DNA of 64,000 nucleotides from an uncultured Flavihumibacter sp. (lineage in GTDB: Bacteria > Bacteroidota > Bacteroidia > Chitinophagales > Chitinophagaceae), in the NCBI GenBank assembly GCA_902168105.1, contig CABHOY010000075.1:62001-126000 (forward strand), given 5' to 3'. Both the position numbers and the translations under genes were made by a program. Positions 16,030 through 25,246 of the stretch are shown here, in pieces. Position 1 is the stretch's first letter, and the number at the start of each line of letters is the position of its first letter. The notes under the pieces were generated by a model that saw only the letters and a list, made by a program, of their open reading frames with translations, did no database searches and was not told the DNA's origin.

Positions 16030-19000
16030 ATGGCCATCAAGAAAGAAAATCGTCCTAAATCAAACTTTAGCAGCATTACCATCAGTCTGGCTTCTCCGGA
16101 TTCAATCCTGGAGCGCTCATATGGGGAAGTGCTGAAGCCGGAAACTATCAACTACCGTACTTATAAGCCGGAGCGTGATGGTTTATTCTGTGAAAGGATC
16201 TTCGGCCCCGTAAAGGACTATGAGTGCTATTGCGGAAAATACAAACGTATCCGTTACAAGGGTATTGTGTGTGACCGTTGCGGTGTGGAAGTAACTGAGA
16301 AAAAGGTACGTCGTGAGAGAATGGGTCACATCCGTCTGGTTGTGCCTGTTGTACACATCTGGTACTTTAAATCATTGCCAAATAAGATCGGTTACCTGCT
16401 GGGTATGAGTTCTAAAAAACTCGAAACCATCGTTTACTACGAAAGGTATGTGATCATTCAGGCGGGCGCTAAACAGGAGAAAGGCCTGAACTATGGCGAT
16501 CTGCTGACAGAAGAAGAATATCTTGATATACTGGATACCCTGCCGAAAGACAACCAGATGTTGCCTGACGAGGATCCAAATAAGTTCATCGCCAAGATGG
16601 GTGCTGAAGCGGTAGAAATGATGCTTGCCAGAATTGATCTGGATAGTCTTTCTTACCAGCTGCGTAACCAGGCGGCAACTGAAACCAGCCAGCAACGTAA
16701 AGCGGAAGCGCTGAAACGTCTGAGCGTGGTGGAAGCTTTCCGTGAAGCGAACGGTCGTGTAGAAAACCGTCCTGAATGGATGGTAATGCAATATATCCCT
16801 GTTGTACCACCAGAACTGCGTCCGTTAGTGCCGCTGGATGGTGGACGTTTTGCGTCATCCGACCTGAACGACCTGTACCGCAGGGTAATTATCCGTAACA
16901 ACCGTCTGAAACGTCTGATTGAGATCAAGGCGCCAGAGGTGATCTTACGTAACGAAAAACGTATGCTGCAGGAAGCAGTTGACTCCCTCTTCGACAACTC
17001 CCGTAAATCAAATGCGGTGAAAGCTGAAGGTGGCCGTGCACTGAAATCCCTGTCAGACGTACTGAAAGGTAAACAAGGTCGTTTCCGTCAGAACTTGCTG
17101 GGTAAACGTGTTGACTATTCTGGTCGTTCCGTTATCGTGGTGGGTCCTGAACTGAAACTGCACGAGTGTGGTTTGCCTAAGGATATGGCGGCTGAACTGT
17201 TCAAACCGTTCATTATCCGTAAACTGATAGAAAGAGGTATTGTAAAAACGGTAAAATCAGCGAAAAAGCTGGTTGACAGAAAAGAGGCGGTGGTTTGGGA
17301 TATCCTGGAGAATGTACTGAAAGGACATCCTGTAATGTTAAACCGTGCTCCGACCCTGCACCGTTTGTCCATACAGGCGTTCCAGCCTAAACTGGTGGAA
17401 GGTAAAGCGATCCAGCTCCACCCACTAGTGTGTTCTGCGTTCAACGCTGACTTTGACGGTGACCAGATGGCCGTGCACGTACCGCTCAGCAATGCTGCGA
17501 TACTGGAAGCACAGTTATTGATGCTGTCATCACATAACATCCTCAACCCGCAGAACGGTACACCTATCACCCTGCCTTCACAGGACATGGTATTGGGACT
17601 GTATTACATCTCTAAAGGCAAGAAATCTACTGATACTGAAAAAGTTGAAGGAGAAGGTAAGGCTTTCTACTCTGCGGAAGAGGTGATCATTGCTTACAAC
17701 GAACAGAAAGTGAACCTGCATGCGAATATCCGCGTTAAAGCGACTATTCGTAATGAAAAGGATGAACTGGAGTTCAAACTGATCGAAACAACCGTAGGTC
17801 GTGTGATCTTTAACCAGCACGTTCCAAAAGAAGCTGGTTATGTGAACGCATTGCTGACCAAGAAATCCCTGCGTGAGATCATCGGTGACATCATCAAGTA
17901 TACTGATATCCCTAAGACTGCGAAGTTCCTGGATGATATCAAACAGCTTGGTTTCCGTACGGCCTTCCGTGGTGGATTGTCCTTCAACATTAATGACCTG
18001 ATCATCCCTGAAGTGAAACAGCACATGATCGATAGTGCTGCTGGTGAAGTAGATGAAGTATGGGATAACTATAACATGGGTCTGATCACGAATAACGAAC
18101 GTTATAACCAGATCATCGATATCTGGTCCCGTGCAGATACTAAGGTAACTGAAACACTGATCCGTGAGCTGGCGAATGACAAACAGGGCTTCAACTCTGT
18201 GTACATGATGCTTGACTCCGGTGCGCGTGGTTCCAAACAGCAGATCAAACAGCTGGCTGGTTTGAGGGGATTGATGGCCAAACCGCGTAAGAGTGGATCT
18301 ACCGGTTCTGAGATCATTGAGAACCCGATCCTTTCCAACTTTAAAGATGGTCTGAACGTATTGGAATACTTCATCTCTACGCACGGTGCCCGTAAGGGTC
18401 TTGCGGATACGGCACTGAAAACGGCGGATGCGGGTTACCTGACCCGTCGTCTGGTGGACGTAGCACAGGATGTGGTGATCAATGAAGAAGATTGTGGTAC
18501 CCTTCGTGGTATTGCGACTTCCGCACTGAAAGATAACGAAGAGGTGGTTGAGCCACTGTACGACCGTATACTTGGCCGTACATCCCTGCAGGATGTGTAT
18601 GATCCTCACACGGACGAAGTTATCGTTGAAGCAGGTAGCATGATCACTGAAGATGTCGCTCATCGTATAGAGAACAGTTCCATCGAAACCGTAGAGATCC
18701 GTTCCGTTCTGACCTGCGAAAGCCGCAGAGGGGTGTGCGTGAAATGTTACGGTAAGAACCTGGCGACAGGTTACGTGACACAGCGTGGTGATGCTGTAGG
18801 TATCATCGCAGCACAGTCCATCGGTGAGCCTGGTACACAGTTGACCCTGCGTACCTTCCACGTGGGTGGTGTGGCTGGTTCTACTTCAGTAGATACTGGC
18901 TTACAGGCTAAATTCGACGGTACTATCCAGTTTGACGGTCTGCGTACCACTACCTACGAAAACAACGACGGTGATAAGGTACAGGTGGTAATCGGACGTA

Positions 19001-20325
19001 CAGGTGAGTTACGTATTGTTGACCTGAAGAACGACAGGTTGCTGATCACTAACAACATTCCTTACGGTTCTACCTTACTGGTGAAAGACGGACAGAAAGT
19101 AACGAAAGGTGACATGATCTGTACATGGGATCCATACAACGCCGTTATCGTATCTGAGATCGCGGGTAACATCCGTTTCGATAGCATCATCGAAGGTATC
19201 ACCTTCCGTGAAGAGGCTGACGAGCAGACTGGTCACCGTGAGAAAGTGGTAATTGAAACAAAAGACAAGAACAAGATCCCGTCTCTCTTTGTAGACGGTA
19301 ATAAAGAGGTGAAATCTTACAACTTACCAGTTGGCTCTCACATCATAATTGAACAAGGTGAGGCTGTAAGAGCTGGTCAGGTTATCGTGAAGATCCCTCG
19401 TATACTCGGTAAACTGCGCGATATCACGGGTGGTCTGCCACGTGTAACTGAACTGTTTGAAGCACGTAACCCAAGCAATCCTGCCATCGTATCTGAAATT
19501 GATGGTGTGGTAGCTTTCGGTAACATCAAACGTGGTAACCGTGAGATCATCATCGAGAGCCGTGAAAGTCATATCAAGAAATACCTGGTTCCATTGACCC
19601 GTCACATCCTGGTACAGGACGGTGACTTCGTGAAAGCAGGTACTGCGCTGTCTGATGGTTCTATCACGCCTGCGGACATCCTGTCTATCAAAGGACCGTT
19701 TGCCGTTCAGGAATACCTGGTAAATGAGATACAGGAAGTATACCGTTTACAGGGTGTGAAGATCAACGACAAGCACATTGAGGTGATCGTACGTCAGATG
19801 ATGCGTAAAGTGAACATCGAGGATCCCGGCGATACCCGCTTCCTGGAAGGTGACACTACCGATAAATTTGAGTTCTTTGAGGAAAACGATCATATCTTCG
19901 ATAAGAAGGTAGTTACAGAAGCAGGTGAATCTGCTACGCTGAAAGCTGGTCAGATCGTTACCCTGCGTCAGGTAAGGGAAGAGAACTCCCTGCTGCGCCG
20001 TGCAGATAAACAACTGGTGGAATTCCGCGATGCAAAACCGGCTACCTCCAGTCCACTGTTACAGGGTATCACCAAGGCATCCCTGGGTACTCACAGCTGG
20101 ATCTCTGCCGCATCCTTCCAGGAAACAACCAAAGTATTATCTTCTGCAGCCATCAACGGTAAAACAGATGACATGCTTGGCCTGAAAGAGAATGTGATCA
20201 CCGGTCACCTGATACCAGCAGGTACTGGTCTGCGTGAGTTCGAGAACATGATCGTAGGTTCCAAAGAAGAATACGACATCCTGGCATCTTCCAAAGAAGT
20301 GTTCCAGTTTGACGAAGAAGAATAG
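16030..20325 (+). CDS. rpoC: DNA-directed RNA polymerase subunit beta-prime
   Basis: The 1431-residue beta-prime subunit carries the catalytic Mg-binding motif NADFDGD at residues 472-478. The N-terminal zinc site has paired cysteines in CYCGKYKRIRYKGIVCDRCG (about residues 72-91). The second zinc site is visible as CESRRGVCVKCYG before the trigger-loop region GIIAAQSIGEPGTQLTLRTF. The beta-prime jaw insert with repeated biotinyl-like strands is long, as in other Bacteroidota. It ends the ribosomal/polymerase operon at a strong terminator. Confidence 0.99.
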   Translation: MAIKKENRPKSNFSSITISLASPDSILERSYGEVLKPETINYRTYKPERDGLFCERIFGPVKDYECYCGKYKRIRYKGIVCDRCGVEVTEKKVRRERMGHIRLVVPVVHIWYFKSLPNKIGYLLGMSSKKLETIVYYERYVIIQAGAKQEKGLNYGDLLTEEEYLDILDTLPKDNQMLPDEDPNKFIAKMGAEAVEMMLARIDLDSLSYQLRNQAATETSQQRKAEALKRLSVVEAFREANGRVENRPEWMVMQYIPVVPPELRPLVPLDGGRFASSDLNDLYRRVIIRNNRLKRLIEIKAPEVILRNEKRMLQEAVDSLFDNSRKSNAVKAEGGRALKSLSDVLKGKQGRFRQNLLGKRVDYSGRSVIVVGPELKLHECGLPKDMAAELFKPFIIRKLIERGIVKTVKSAKKLVDRKEAVVWDILENVLKGHPVMLNRAPTLHRLSIQAFQPKLVEGKAIQLHPLVCSAFNADFDGDQMAVHVPLSNAAILEAQLLMLSSHNILNPQNGTPITLPSQDMVLGLYYISKGKKSTDTEKVEGEGKAFYSAEEVIIAYNEQKVNLHANIRVKATIRNEKDELEFKLIETTVGRVIFNQHVPKEAGYVNALLTKKSLREIIGDIIKYTDIPKTAKFLDDIKQLGFRTAFRGGLSFNINDLIIPEVKQHMIDSAAGEVDEVWDNYNMGLITNNERYNQIIDIWSRADTKVTETLIRELANDKQGFNSVYMMLDSGARGSKQQIKQLAGLRGLMAKPRKSGSTGSEIIENPILSNFKDGLNVLEYFISTHGARKGLADTALKTADAGYLTRRLVDVAQDVVINEEDCGTLRGIATSALKDNEEVVEPLYDRILGRTSLQDVYDPHTDEVIVEAGSMITEDVAHRIENSSIETVEIRSVLTCESRRGVCVKCYGKNLATGYVTQRGDAVGIIAAQSIGEPGTQLTLRTFHVGGVAGSTSVDTGLQAKFDGTIQFDGLRTTTYENNDGDKVQVVIGRTGELRIVDLKNDRLLITNNIPYGSTLLVKDGQKVTKGDMICTWDPYNAVIVSEIAGNIRFDSIIEGITFREEADEQTGHREKVVIETKDKNKIPSLFVDGNKEVKSYNLPVGSHIIIEQGEAVRAGQVIVKIPRILGKLRDITGGLPRVTELFEARNPSNPAIVSEIDGVVAFGNIKRGNREIIIESRESHIKKYLVPLTRHILVQDGDFVKAGTALSDGSITPADILSIKGPFAVQEYLVNEIQEVYRLQGVKINDKHIEVIVRQMMRKVNIEDPGDTRFLEGDTTDKFEFFEENDHIFDKKVVTEAGESATLKAGQIVTLRQVREENSLLRRADKQLVEFRDAKPATSSPLLQGITKASLGTHSWISAASFQETTKVLSSAAINGKTDDMLGLKENVITGHLIPAGTGLREFENMIVGSKEEYDILASSKEVFQFDEEE

Positions 20326-20344
20326 TAGAGATACACTCATGTAT

Positions 20345-20383
20345 AAAAAAATGTCCCGGCACTACGCACGGGACATTTTTTTT
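20345..20383 (+). terminator. Rho-independent terminator after rpoC
   Basis: ATGTCCCG (20351-20358) pairs with CGGGACAT (20369-20376), extended by an A6/T8 pairing, with a 10-nt loop. It closes the rplK-rpoC operon. Confidence 0.92.
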
Positions 20384-20423
20384 ACGTGTAACTTTCCGCT
20401 AATTAAACCATCGGACGATTGTT

Positions 20424-21125
20424 ATGAAGCAACGGCTTTATCTAATATTGTTAGTAATAATAACAGGAGTTATTGCCTGTAGTAAAGACAGTGACAGCTC
20501 TATACCTGATACAAGTTCCAACATCAATGTGTTTTTCGTGATACCGAACAAACAATACGATGTGCTGATAGATACTACTACTATTGGAAGTGATCTGGGA
20601 TACGGTCAGAATACAGGTTATCACGCATTTCAGGCAAAACGTTATACGTTGGTGATCTACCCTGCAGGTAACCGTACGACACCAGTAGGGGGAGGAGAGG
20701 TTAGTTTACGCAACGGGCATTATTATTCTGTATTCTTGTCTCAGAACGTCAATAGGATACCGCAGTTGCTGCTTGTAGAGGATAAACTGAGCCCTTCCCA
20801 GCCTAATTTTGGTAAGGTAAGGTTCATTAACCTGAGCGATACCTGGGTAAATACAACTTCAAGGCTGACAATGGATGTTTATCTAGATAGTTTACGTTAC
20901 TTCCGGAGGCAGGGTTACCAGGCAGTGACGGAGTTTACAGAAGTGCCGGTAGGAACACGTTTCTTAGATCTTATAAGGGCTGATTCTGCCTTAAAACCTG
21001 CATGGAGCGTAATAGGTAACAATAGCCATAACTATGTGATCGACGCCCAGAAGCAATATACAATTATTGGTTATGGAGACGCTTTGAAGACGGATTCATT
21101 CAAACTTACCACATTTGAGCATTAA
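20424..21125 (+). CDS. DUF4397-like lipoprotein
   Basis: The 233-residue protein has a lipoprotein signal with the lipid-accepting Cys19 (VIACSKDSD), followed by a Ser/Asp-rich linker typical of Bacteroidota surface lipoproteins. Two strand-rich halves follow, the second beginning near FGKVRFINLSDTW, a pattern of DUF4397 domains. The function is unknown; the fold is presumably an Ig-like or transthyretin-like sandwich in the outer membrane. It stands alone between the rpoC terminator and the OmpH-like gene. Confidence 0.7.
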   Translation: MKQRLYLILLVIITGVIACSKDSDSSIPDTSSNINVFFVIPNKQYDVLIDTTTIGSDLGYGQNTGYHAFQAKRYTLVIYPAGNRTTPVGGGEVSLRNGHYYSVFLSQNVNRIPQLLLVEDKLSPSQPNFGKVRFINLSDTWVNTTSRLTMDVYLDSLRYFRRQGYQAVTEFTEVPVGTRFLDLIRADSALKPAWSVIGNNSHNYVIDAQKQYTIIGYGDALKTDSFKLTTFEH

Positions 21126-21272
21126 AAGTGGTGTAGCAGCGGCCATAAAAAATTTATATGTGAAAGTGTTGTTAAGATAGCCGGGGACTAAGTATAATCA
21201 TCTAAAAACCTTATTTTAGCCGTTCAAAATTTTAAAAAGTATTTCAGGATATTAAAAAATCCACCTTACAAC

Positions 21273-21890
21273 ATGCGCACTAATAAACAAATTGTGAAAA
21301 GCGGATTATTAGCAGTATTAACAGCCGGAACATTTATTGCTTGCCAGCAGACTAACAAACAGGGGAACGGTGGTCCGGCAGCAGCTGCCAAGGACGGCGG
21401 TGCTGCACCTAATAGCAGCTTTATCATTGCATATGTGGATATCGATACCGTTGAAGCTCATTATGACTATTTCAAAGAGAAAAAGTCTGAATTGGAGAAG
21501 AAACAGCAGGCTATTGATAATGAACTGCAGGCTAATGTACGCGCATTACAGAATGAAGCTGCTGATTTTCAACGTAAGGCTAATACGATGACACAGTCAG
21601 AAGGTGAGGCGACACAACGTGCTTTGTATAACAAACAGCAGCAGCTGGAAGGTAAAGCGCAGAACATGCGTTCCCAGTATGCTGAGCAGGAAAATAAGTT
21701 CAATGAGGAACTGCAGAAAAGACTGAACGATTTCCTGACGAAGTATAACAGTGATAAACGTTATGCCTATATTCTTTCCTACCGTACTGGAGCTAGTAAT
21801 GTTTTGTACAAGGATGATAAGTACGATATTACAACTGAGGTGATTAAAGGTCTGAATGAGGCCAATGCCACTAGTACTGAGAAAAAATAA
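21273..21890 (+). CDS. OmpH/Skp-like periplasmic chaperone, lipoprotein form
   Basis: The 205-residue protein has the OmpH/Skp pattern: an initial strand IAYVDIDTVEAHYDYF, a long charged coiled-coil arm (about residues 65-165), and a return to the body with YAYILSYRTGASNVLYKD and DITTEVIKGLNE. Skp-type chaperones hold unfolded outer-membrane proteins in the periplasm. Here the signal ends in FIACQQ with Cys24, so this copy is probably membrane-anchored, unlike classical soluble Skp. A strong terminator follows. Confidence 0.85.
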   Translation: MRTNKQIVKSGLLAVLTAGTFIACQQTNKQGNGGPAAAAKDGGAAPNSSFIIAYVDIDTVEAHYDYFKEKKSELEKKQQAIDNELQANVRALQNEAADFQRKANTMTQSEGEATQRALYNKQQQLEGKAQNMRSQYAEQENKFNEELQKRLNDFLTKYNSDKRYAYILSYRTGASNVLYKDDKYDITTEVIKGLNEANATSTEKK

Positions 21891-21932
21891 TAGTTGCTAT
21901 AGCAGCATCGTTTGAAAAATAATTATAACTTG

Positions 21933-21968
21933 AATCCCGTCTCGTAAACACTGAGACGGGATTTTTTT
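21933..21968 (+). terminator. Rho-independent terminator after the OmpH-like gene
   Basis: An 11-bp stem (21933-21943 with 21953-21963) with a 9-nt loop is followed by seven T. Confidence 0.92.
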
Positions 21969-21988
21969 ATTCATATAGACAGAACATA

Positions 21989-23410
21989 ATGGAAAACCAC
22001 AACACAACTTTTCGCCCCAGTTTAAGTCTACTGGACGCAACCATGATCGTTGCCGGGTCTATGATCGGCTCCGGTGTATTCCTGGTCTCCGCAGAGATCG
22101 CCCGTAATGTGGGATCTGCAGGCTGGCTAACATTAATGTGGGTATTAGGGGGCATTGTCACAATCATTGCGGCAGTGAGTTATGGAGAGTTGTCAGGTAT
22201 GTATCCTAAAGCCGGTGGTCAGTACGTGTACCTGCGTGAAGCCTATAATCCCCTGGTAGCCTTTCTATTCGGCTGGACGCAGTTCAGTGTGATCCAGACA
22301 GGTACTATAGCGGCGGTAGCCGTGGCATTTGCAAAGTTCTCCTCTTATCTTATTCCCGCTTTTAGTGAAGAGAACATATTGCTGGATGCCGGGTTCGTAA
22401 AGGTATCCTCCGCTCAGATCGTAGCGATCATTTCTATTATACTGCTTACGTGGATCAATACACGGGGTATTAAGAGCGGTAAGATCATTCAGACAGTATT
22501 TACCCTGGCAAAACTGCTTTCTTTGTTTGGGCTGATCATATTTGGCTTCCTGCTGGGTGCTAAACAGGAAGTATGGAATGCTAACTGGGCGAATGCCTGG
22601 GAAGCGGTGAGCCTTACACAAGTGGACGGGCAGGTCACTACAACACTGTTATCCGGACTTGCATTGCTGGGAGCTATAGCTATTTCTATGAAGGGGTCAT
22701 TGTTCAGCAGTGATGCCTGGAACAATATTACCTTCATTGCGGCAGAGATTAAAAATCCGCAGAAGAACATAGGACGTGCCTTATTCCTGGGTACGCTGCT
22801 GGTGACGATCGTGTATGTAAGTGCGAACCTGATGTACCTGGCTGTATTGCCTATGCATGAAATTGCCTTTGCTGCGAAAGACCGTGTAGCCGTTGTGGCT
22901 GCCGAGCAGATCTTCGGTGGAAGTGGTTCTCTGGTGATCGCAGTAATGATCATGGTATCGACTTTCGGATGTAATAATGGTCTGATCTTGTCGGGCGCCC
23001 GTATTTATTATACAATGGCTGAAGACGGACTGTTCTTTAGGAAGGCAGGTGAGCTGAATGCTAACAAAGTGCCAGCCAACGGTTTGTGGATCCAATGCGT
23101 GTGGGCATCGTTGTTATGTCTGACTGGTAAGTACAATGACCTGTTGGCAATGGTAATTTTTGGCGTATTAATATTTTATGTTATCACAATTGCTGGTATA
23201 TTTGTGTTACGCAGTAAGCGTCCGGATATTCCACGTCCCTATAAAGCATTTGGCTATCCGGTATTACCAATGATCTATATTTTGGTAGCATCAGCACTCG
23301 CACTATTATTGCTTCGTTTTGAGAGTAGCTATGCATTGTTGGGTTTATTGATCATTATCATTGGATTCCCGTTGTACTACCTGGCCATGAAGACACAAAA
23401 AAGCGCGTAG
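21989..23410 (+). CDS. APC family amino acid permease
   Basis: The 473-residue protein has about twelve hydrophobic segments and the APC-superfamily start, MIVAGSMIGSGVF (residues 19-31), the glycine-rich unwound part of TM1 that binds the substrate backbone. A YGELSGMYPKAGGQYVYLRE segment after TM2 is also typical. It should be an inner-membrane, proton- or exchange-driven amino acid transporter. The substrate cannot be read from the sequence. The gene is monocistronic by spacing, with a terminator before it and a long non-coding stretch after it. Confidence 0.88.
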   Translation: MENHNTTFRPSLSLLDATMIVAGSMIGSGVFLVSAEIARNVGSAGWLTLMWVLGGIVTIIAAVSYGELSGMYPKAGGQYVYLREAYNPLVAFLFGWTQFSVIQTGTIAAVAVAFAKFSSYLIPAFSEENILLDAGFVKVSSAQIVAIISIILLTWINTRGIKSGKIIQTVFTLAKLLSLFGLIIFGFLLGAKQEVWNANWANAWEAVSLTQVDGQVTTTLLSGLALLGAIAISMKGSLFSSDAWNNITFIAAEIKNPQKNIGRALFLGTLLVTIVYVSANLMYLAVLPMHEIAFAAKDRVAVVAAEQIFGGSGSLVIAVMIMVSTFGCNNGLILSGARIYYTMAEDGLFFRKAGELNANKVPANGLWIQCVWASLLCLTGKYNDLLAMVIFGVLIFYVITIAGIFVLRSKRPDIPRPYKAFGYPVLPMIYILVASALALLLLRFESSYALLGLLIIIIGFPLYYLAMKTQKSA

Positions 23411-23989
23411 AACCACGGAAAAGCTAACATGGACAAATAAAAAGTGGGCTTGACACAAAAGTTGTATGTAAAACGGTTGAAAATTTATCCGACTGCTGTG
23501 GAACTTTCAGTGAATTGATGTAATTTGCATGAAGACTTCCGGAATAGAGGATTGATTTGTGTGTAACCCTTGACGCAACGACACGTATGAATAGAAAACC
23601 CTTTGTCAACATAGAGCATTGCTTTACCAAGGAGCAATGAATAGAAGGGGAGGGAACCTATCATATATCACTACGGTGGAAGCCCGCAAGAATACATGAG
23701 AGAGAAGGAAATAGGTGTTCAAGCATTCATTAGCTGATGATGTAGGAATAGTTATTTGTCAACATTGTTTGAAGATAGGTAGTACGTACTGAAAAACGAA
23801 AGTTAACATTAGAAGACTATATGCCAACAAACAACATCAAAAAAAATATTCAATAAAATATTTATAAAGGCAATTATTTCTCATTGGGTGGGAATTAAGA
23901 AGATTTGAAAGAATCTCTTAACCCTATAATGACCATTAAAAGCCTACACGATTTGCATTCTCGAACATTCACATGACAATCTTAACAAC
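23411..23989. other. Apparently gene-free stretch, possible ncRNA
   Basis: No open frame here has a recognisable protein. The segment holds a 7-bp hairpin (23617-23623 with 23633-23639) flanked by complementary CCCTTT/AGAAGGG tracts. The stretch ends in a strong plus-strand terminator more than 570 bp after the permease stop. A structured non-coding RNA or a long 3' UTR is possible. I did not recognise tmRNA, RNase P RNA or SRP RNA motifs. Confidence 0.35.
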
Positions 23990-24022
23990 AAGCGTATGGT
24001 ATCTACCGTACGCTTTTTTTTT
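23990..24022 (+). terminator. Rho-independent terminator with no adjacent gene
   Basis: AAGCGTATGGT (23990-24000) pairs with ACCGTACGCTT (24005-24015, one wobble) around a 4-nt loop, followed by nine T. It ends a plus-strand transcript that contains no obvious coding sequence after the permease. Confidence 0.88.
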
Positions 24023-24227
24023 GTCCTTATAACAAGTATTGTCAGTATAAACAGTCATTCTGCTGCTGAGGTATACTTATCCGCTTCTTCGCTAACAGCG
24101 TTCCTTTCCGGCCTCAATGTTAAGGAATTATGAACTCCATTTTTTGATTAGGACATCGGTCGTTTACAATCGTACTCTTATTGTATTGGGTCACAAAAAG
24201 CACATTGACCCCCGGTATTTCAAAAAG

Positions 24228-25190
24228 ATGAAGATTAACGCACAGCTATTGGAGAAGTATTTTAAAGGTCTTTGTACGGAAGAAGAAGTGACGACGATAG
24301 AGGCCTTTCTGGATCAGGAACAAACACCTGAATTGGATGCTTATTTCATGCAGGTGAATGAAGCGGTTGAAACAGATCCGGTGATTAAGCAGAATAATGA
24401 GCTTCCCTTTAAAAGGCGTTTTATTCATCCGGGATATAGTGTGGCGGCAGCAGTGGTGGTTGTTTTGAGCGTATTGGCCTGGCTGTGGCAACAGCCTCGT
24501 GAGAAAGTGATGCGGACAGCGGCCATCCTATCTGATACTATTTTTAATAACACAAACACTGTTCGTCTTGTACATATGACAGATGGTTCAAAAATATGGC
24601 TGAATGCTTATTCATCTATCATTTATGATAAGAACTACAGCATTAGTAACAGGGACCTGTGGTTAAAAGGGGAAGCATATTTCGAAGTAGGTAAACAAGC
24701 GGAGTCTCCATTCAGGGTGCACACCGCAAAACTGACAACAACAGCGTTAGGTACTTCTTTCAATATCACAACTACGGGCAAAGCTGATGGCGCTATACAG
24801 GTAAGCCTTCTTGAGGGAAGGGTGGCTGTAAGTGATACGGTAAAAGGTGGTTCATTCAACTATGTACTGGAACCGGGTCAGATGCTGGAATACAAGGATG
24901 GAGAGCAACCTGTTGGTCCTAAGAAATTCAATGGTAAAAATGTATTAGCCTGGAAAAGCTATAAAATTATATTCGATCATACAACGCTGGCAGATGCGTT
25001 TACATTACTTGAGAGCCGTTACAATTGTAAGATCACATTAGAAGACACAACATTCCTACGAAAAAAAGTGAACGGCATCTTTAGTGCAAACCAATCTGTC
25101 AGCGGTATTCTCGAAGCTTTGGGTTATGTGCATCATTTTACAAGTACTTATCAGGCGGACGAGAACCACTATATCATCAGGAAAAAATAG
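24228..25190 (+). CDS. FecR family anti-sigma factor
   Basis: With the ATG at 24228 the protein has 320 residues. A short cytoplasmic domain (LLEKYFKGLCTEEEVTTIEAF) would bind an ECF sigma factor. A single transmembrane helix lies at about 70-88, the FecR domain follows with VRLVHMTDGSKIWLNAYSSI and TTALGTSFNI, and the C-terminal domain ends with LADAFTLLESRYNCKITLED, the DUF4974 pattern. Such proteins pass a signal from the STN domain of an outer-membrane receptor to a sigma factor. The receptor follows 56 bp downstream, but no sigma gene precedes it, which is unusual. Confidence 0.92.
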   Translation: MKINAQLLEKYFKGLCTEEEVTTIEAFLDQEQTPELDAYFMQVNEAVETDPVIKQNNELPFKRRFIHPGYSVAAAVVVVLSVLAWLWQQPREKVMRTAAILSDTIFNNTNTVRLVHMTDGSKIWLNAYSSIIYDKNYSISNRDLWLKGEAYFEVGKQAESPFRVHTAKLTTTALGTSFNITTTGKADGAIQVSLLEGRVAVSDTVKGGSFNYVLEPGQMLEYKDGEQPVGPKKFNGKNVLAWKSYKIIFDHTTLADAFTLLESRYNCKITLEDTTFLRKKVNGIFSANQSVSGILEALGYVHHFTSTYQADENHYIIRKK

Positions 25191-25246
25191 GGAACCTATA
25201 TAGTTTACCACGACGGCATTCTTAAATAAAAACTGGATTTAAAAAC

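Noticed and set aside
17578..18861. Long open frame of 427 codons on the strand opposite rpoC
   Set aside because: It is the antisense shadow of a highly conserved gene with strong codon bias, and it has no recognisable domain.
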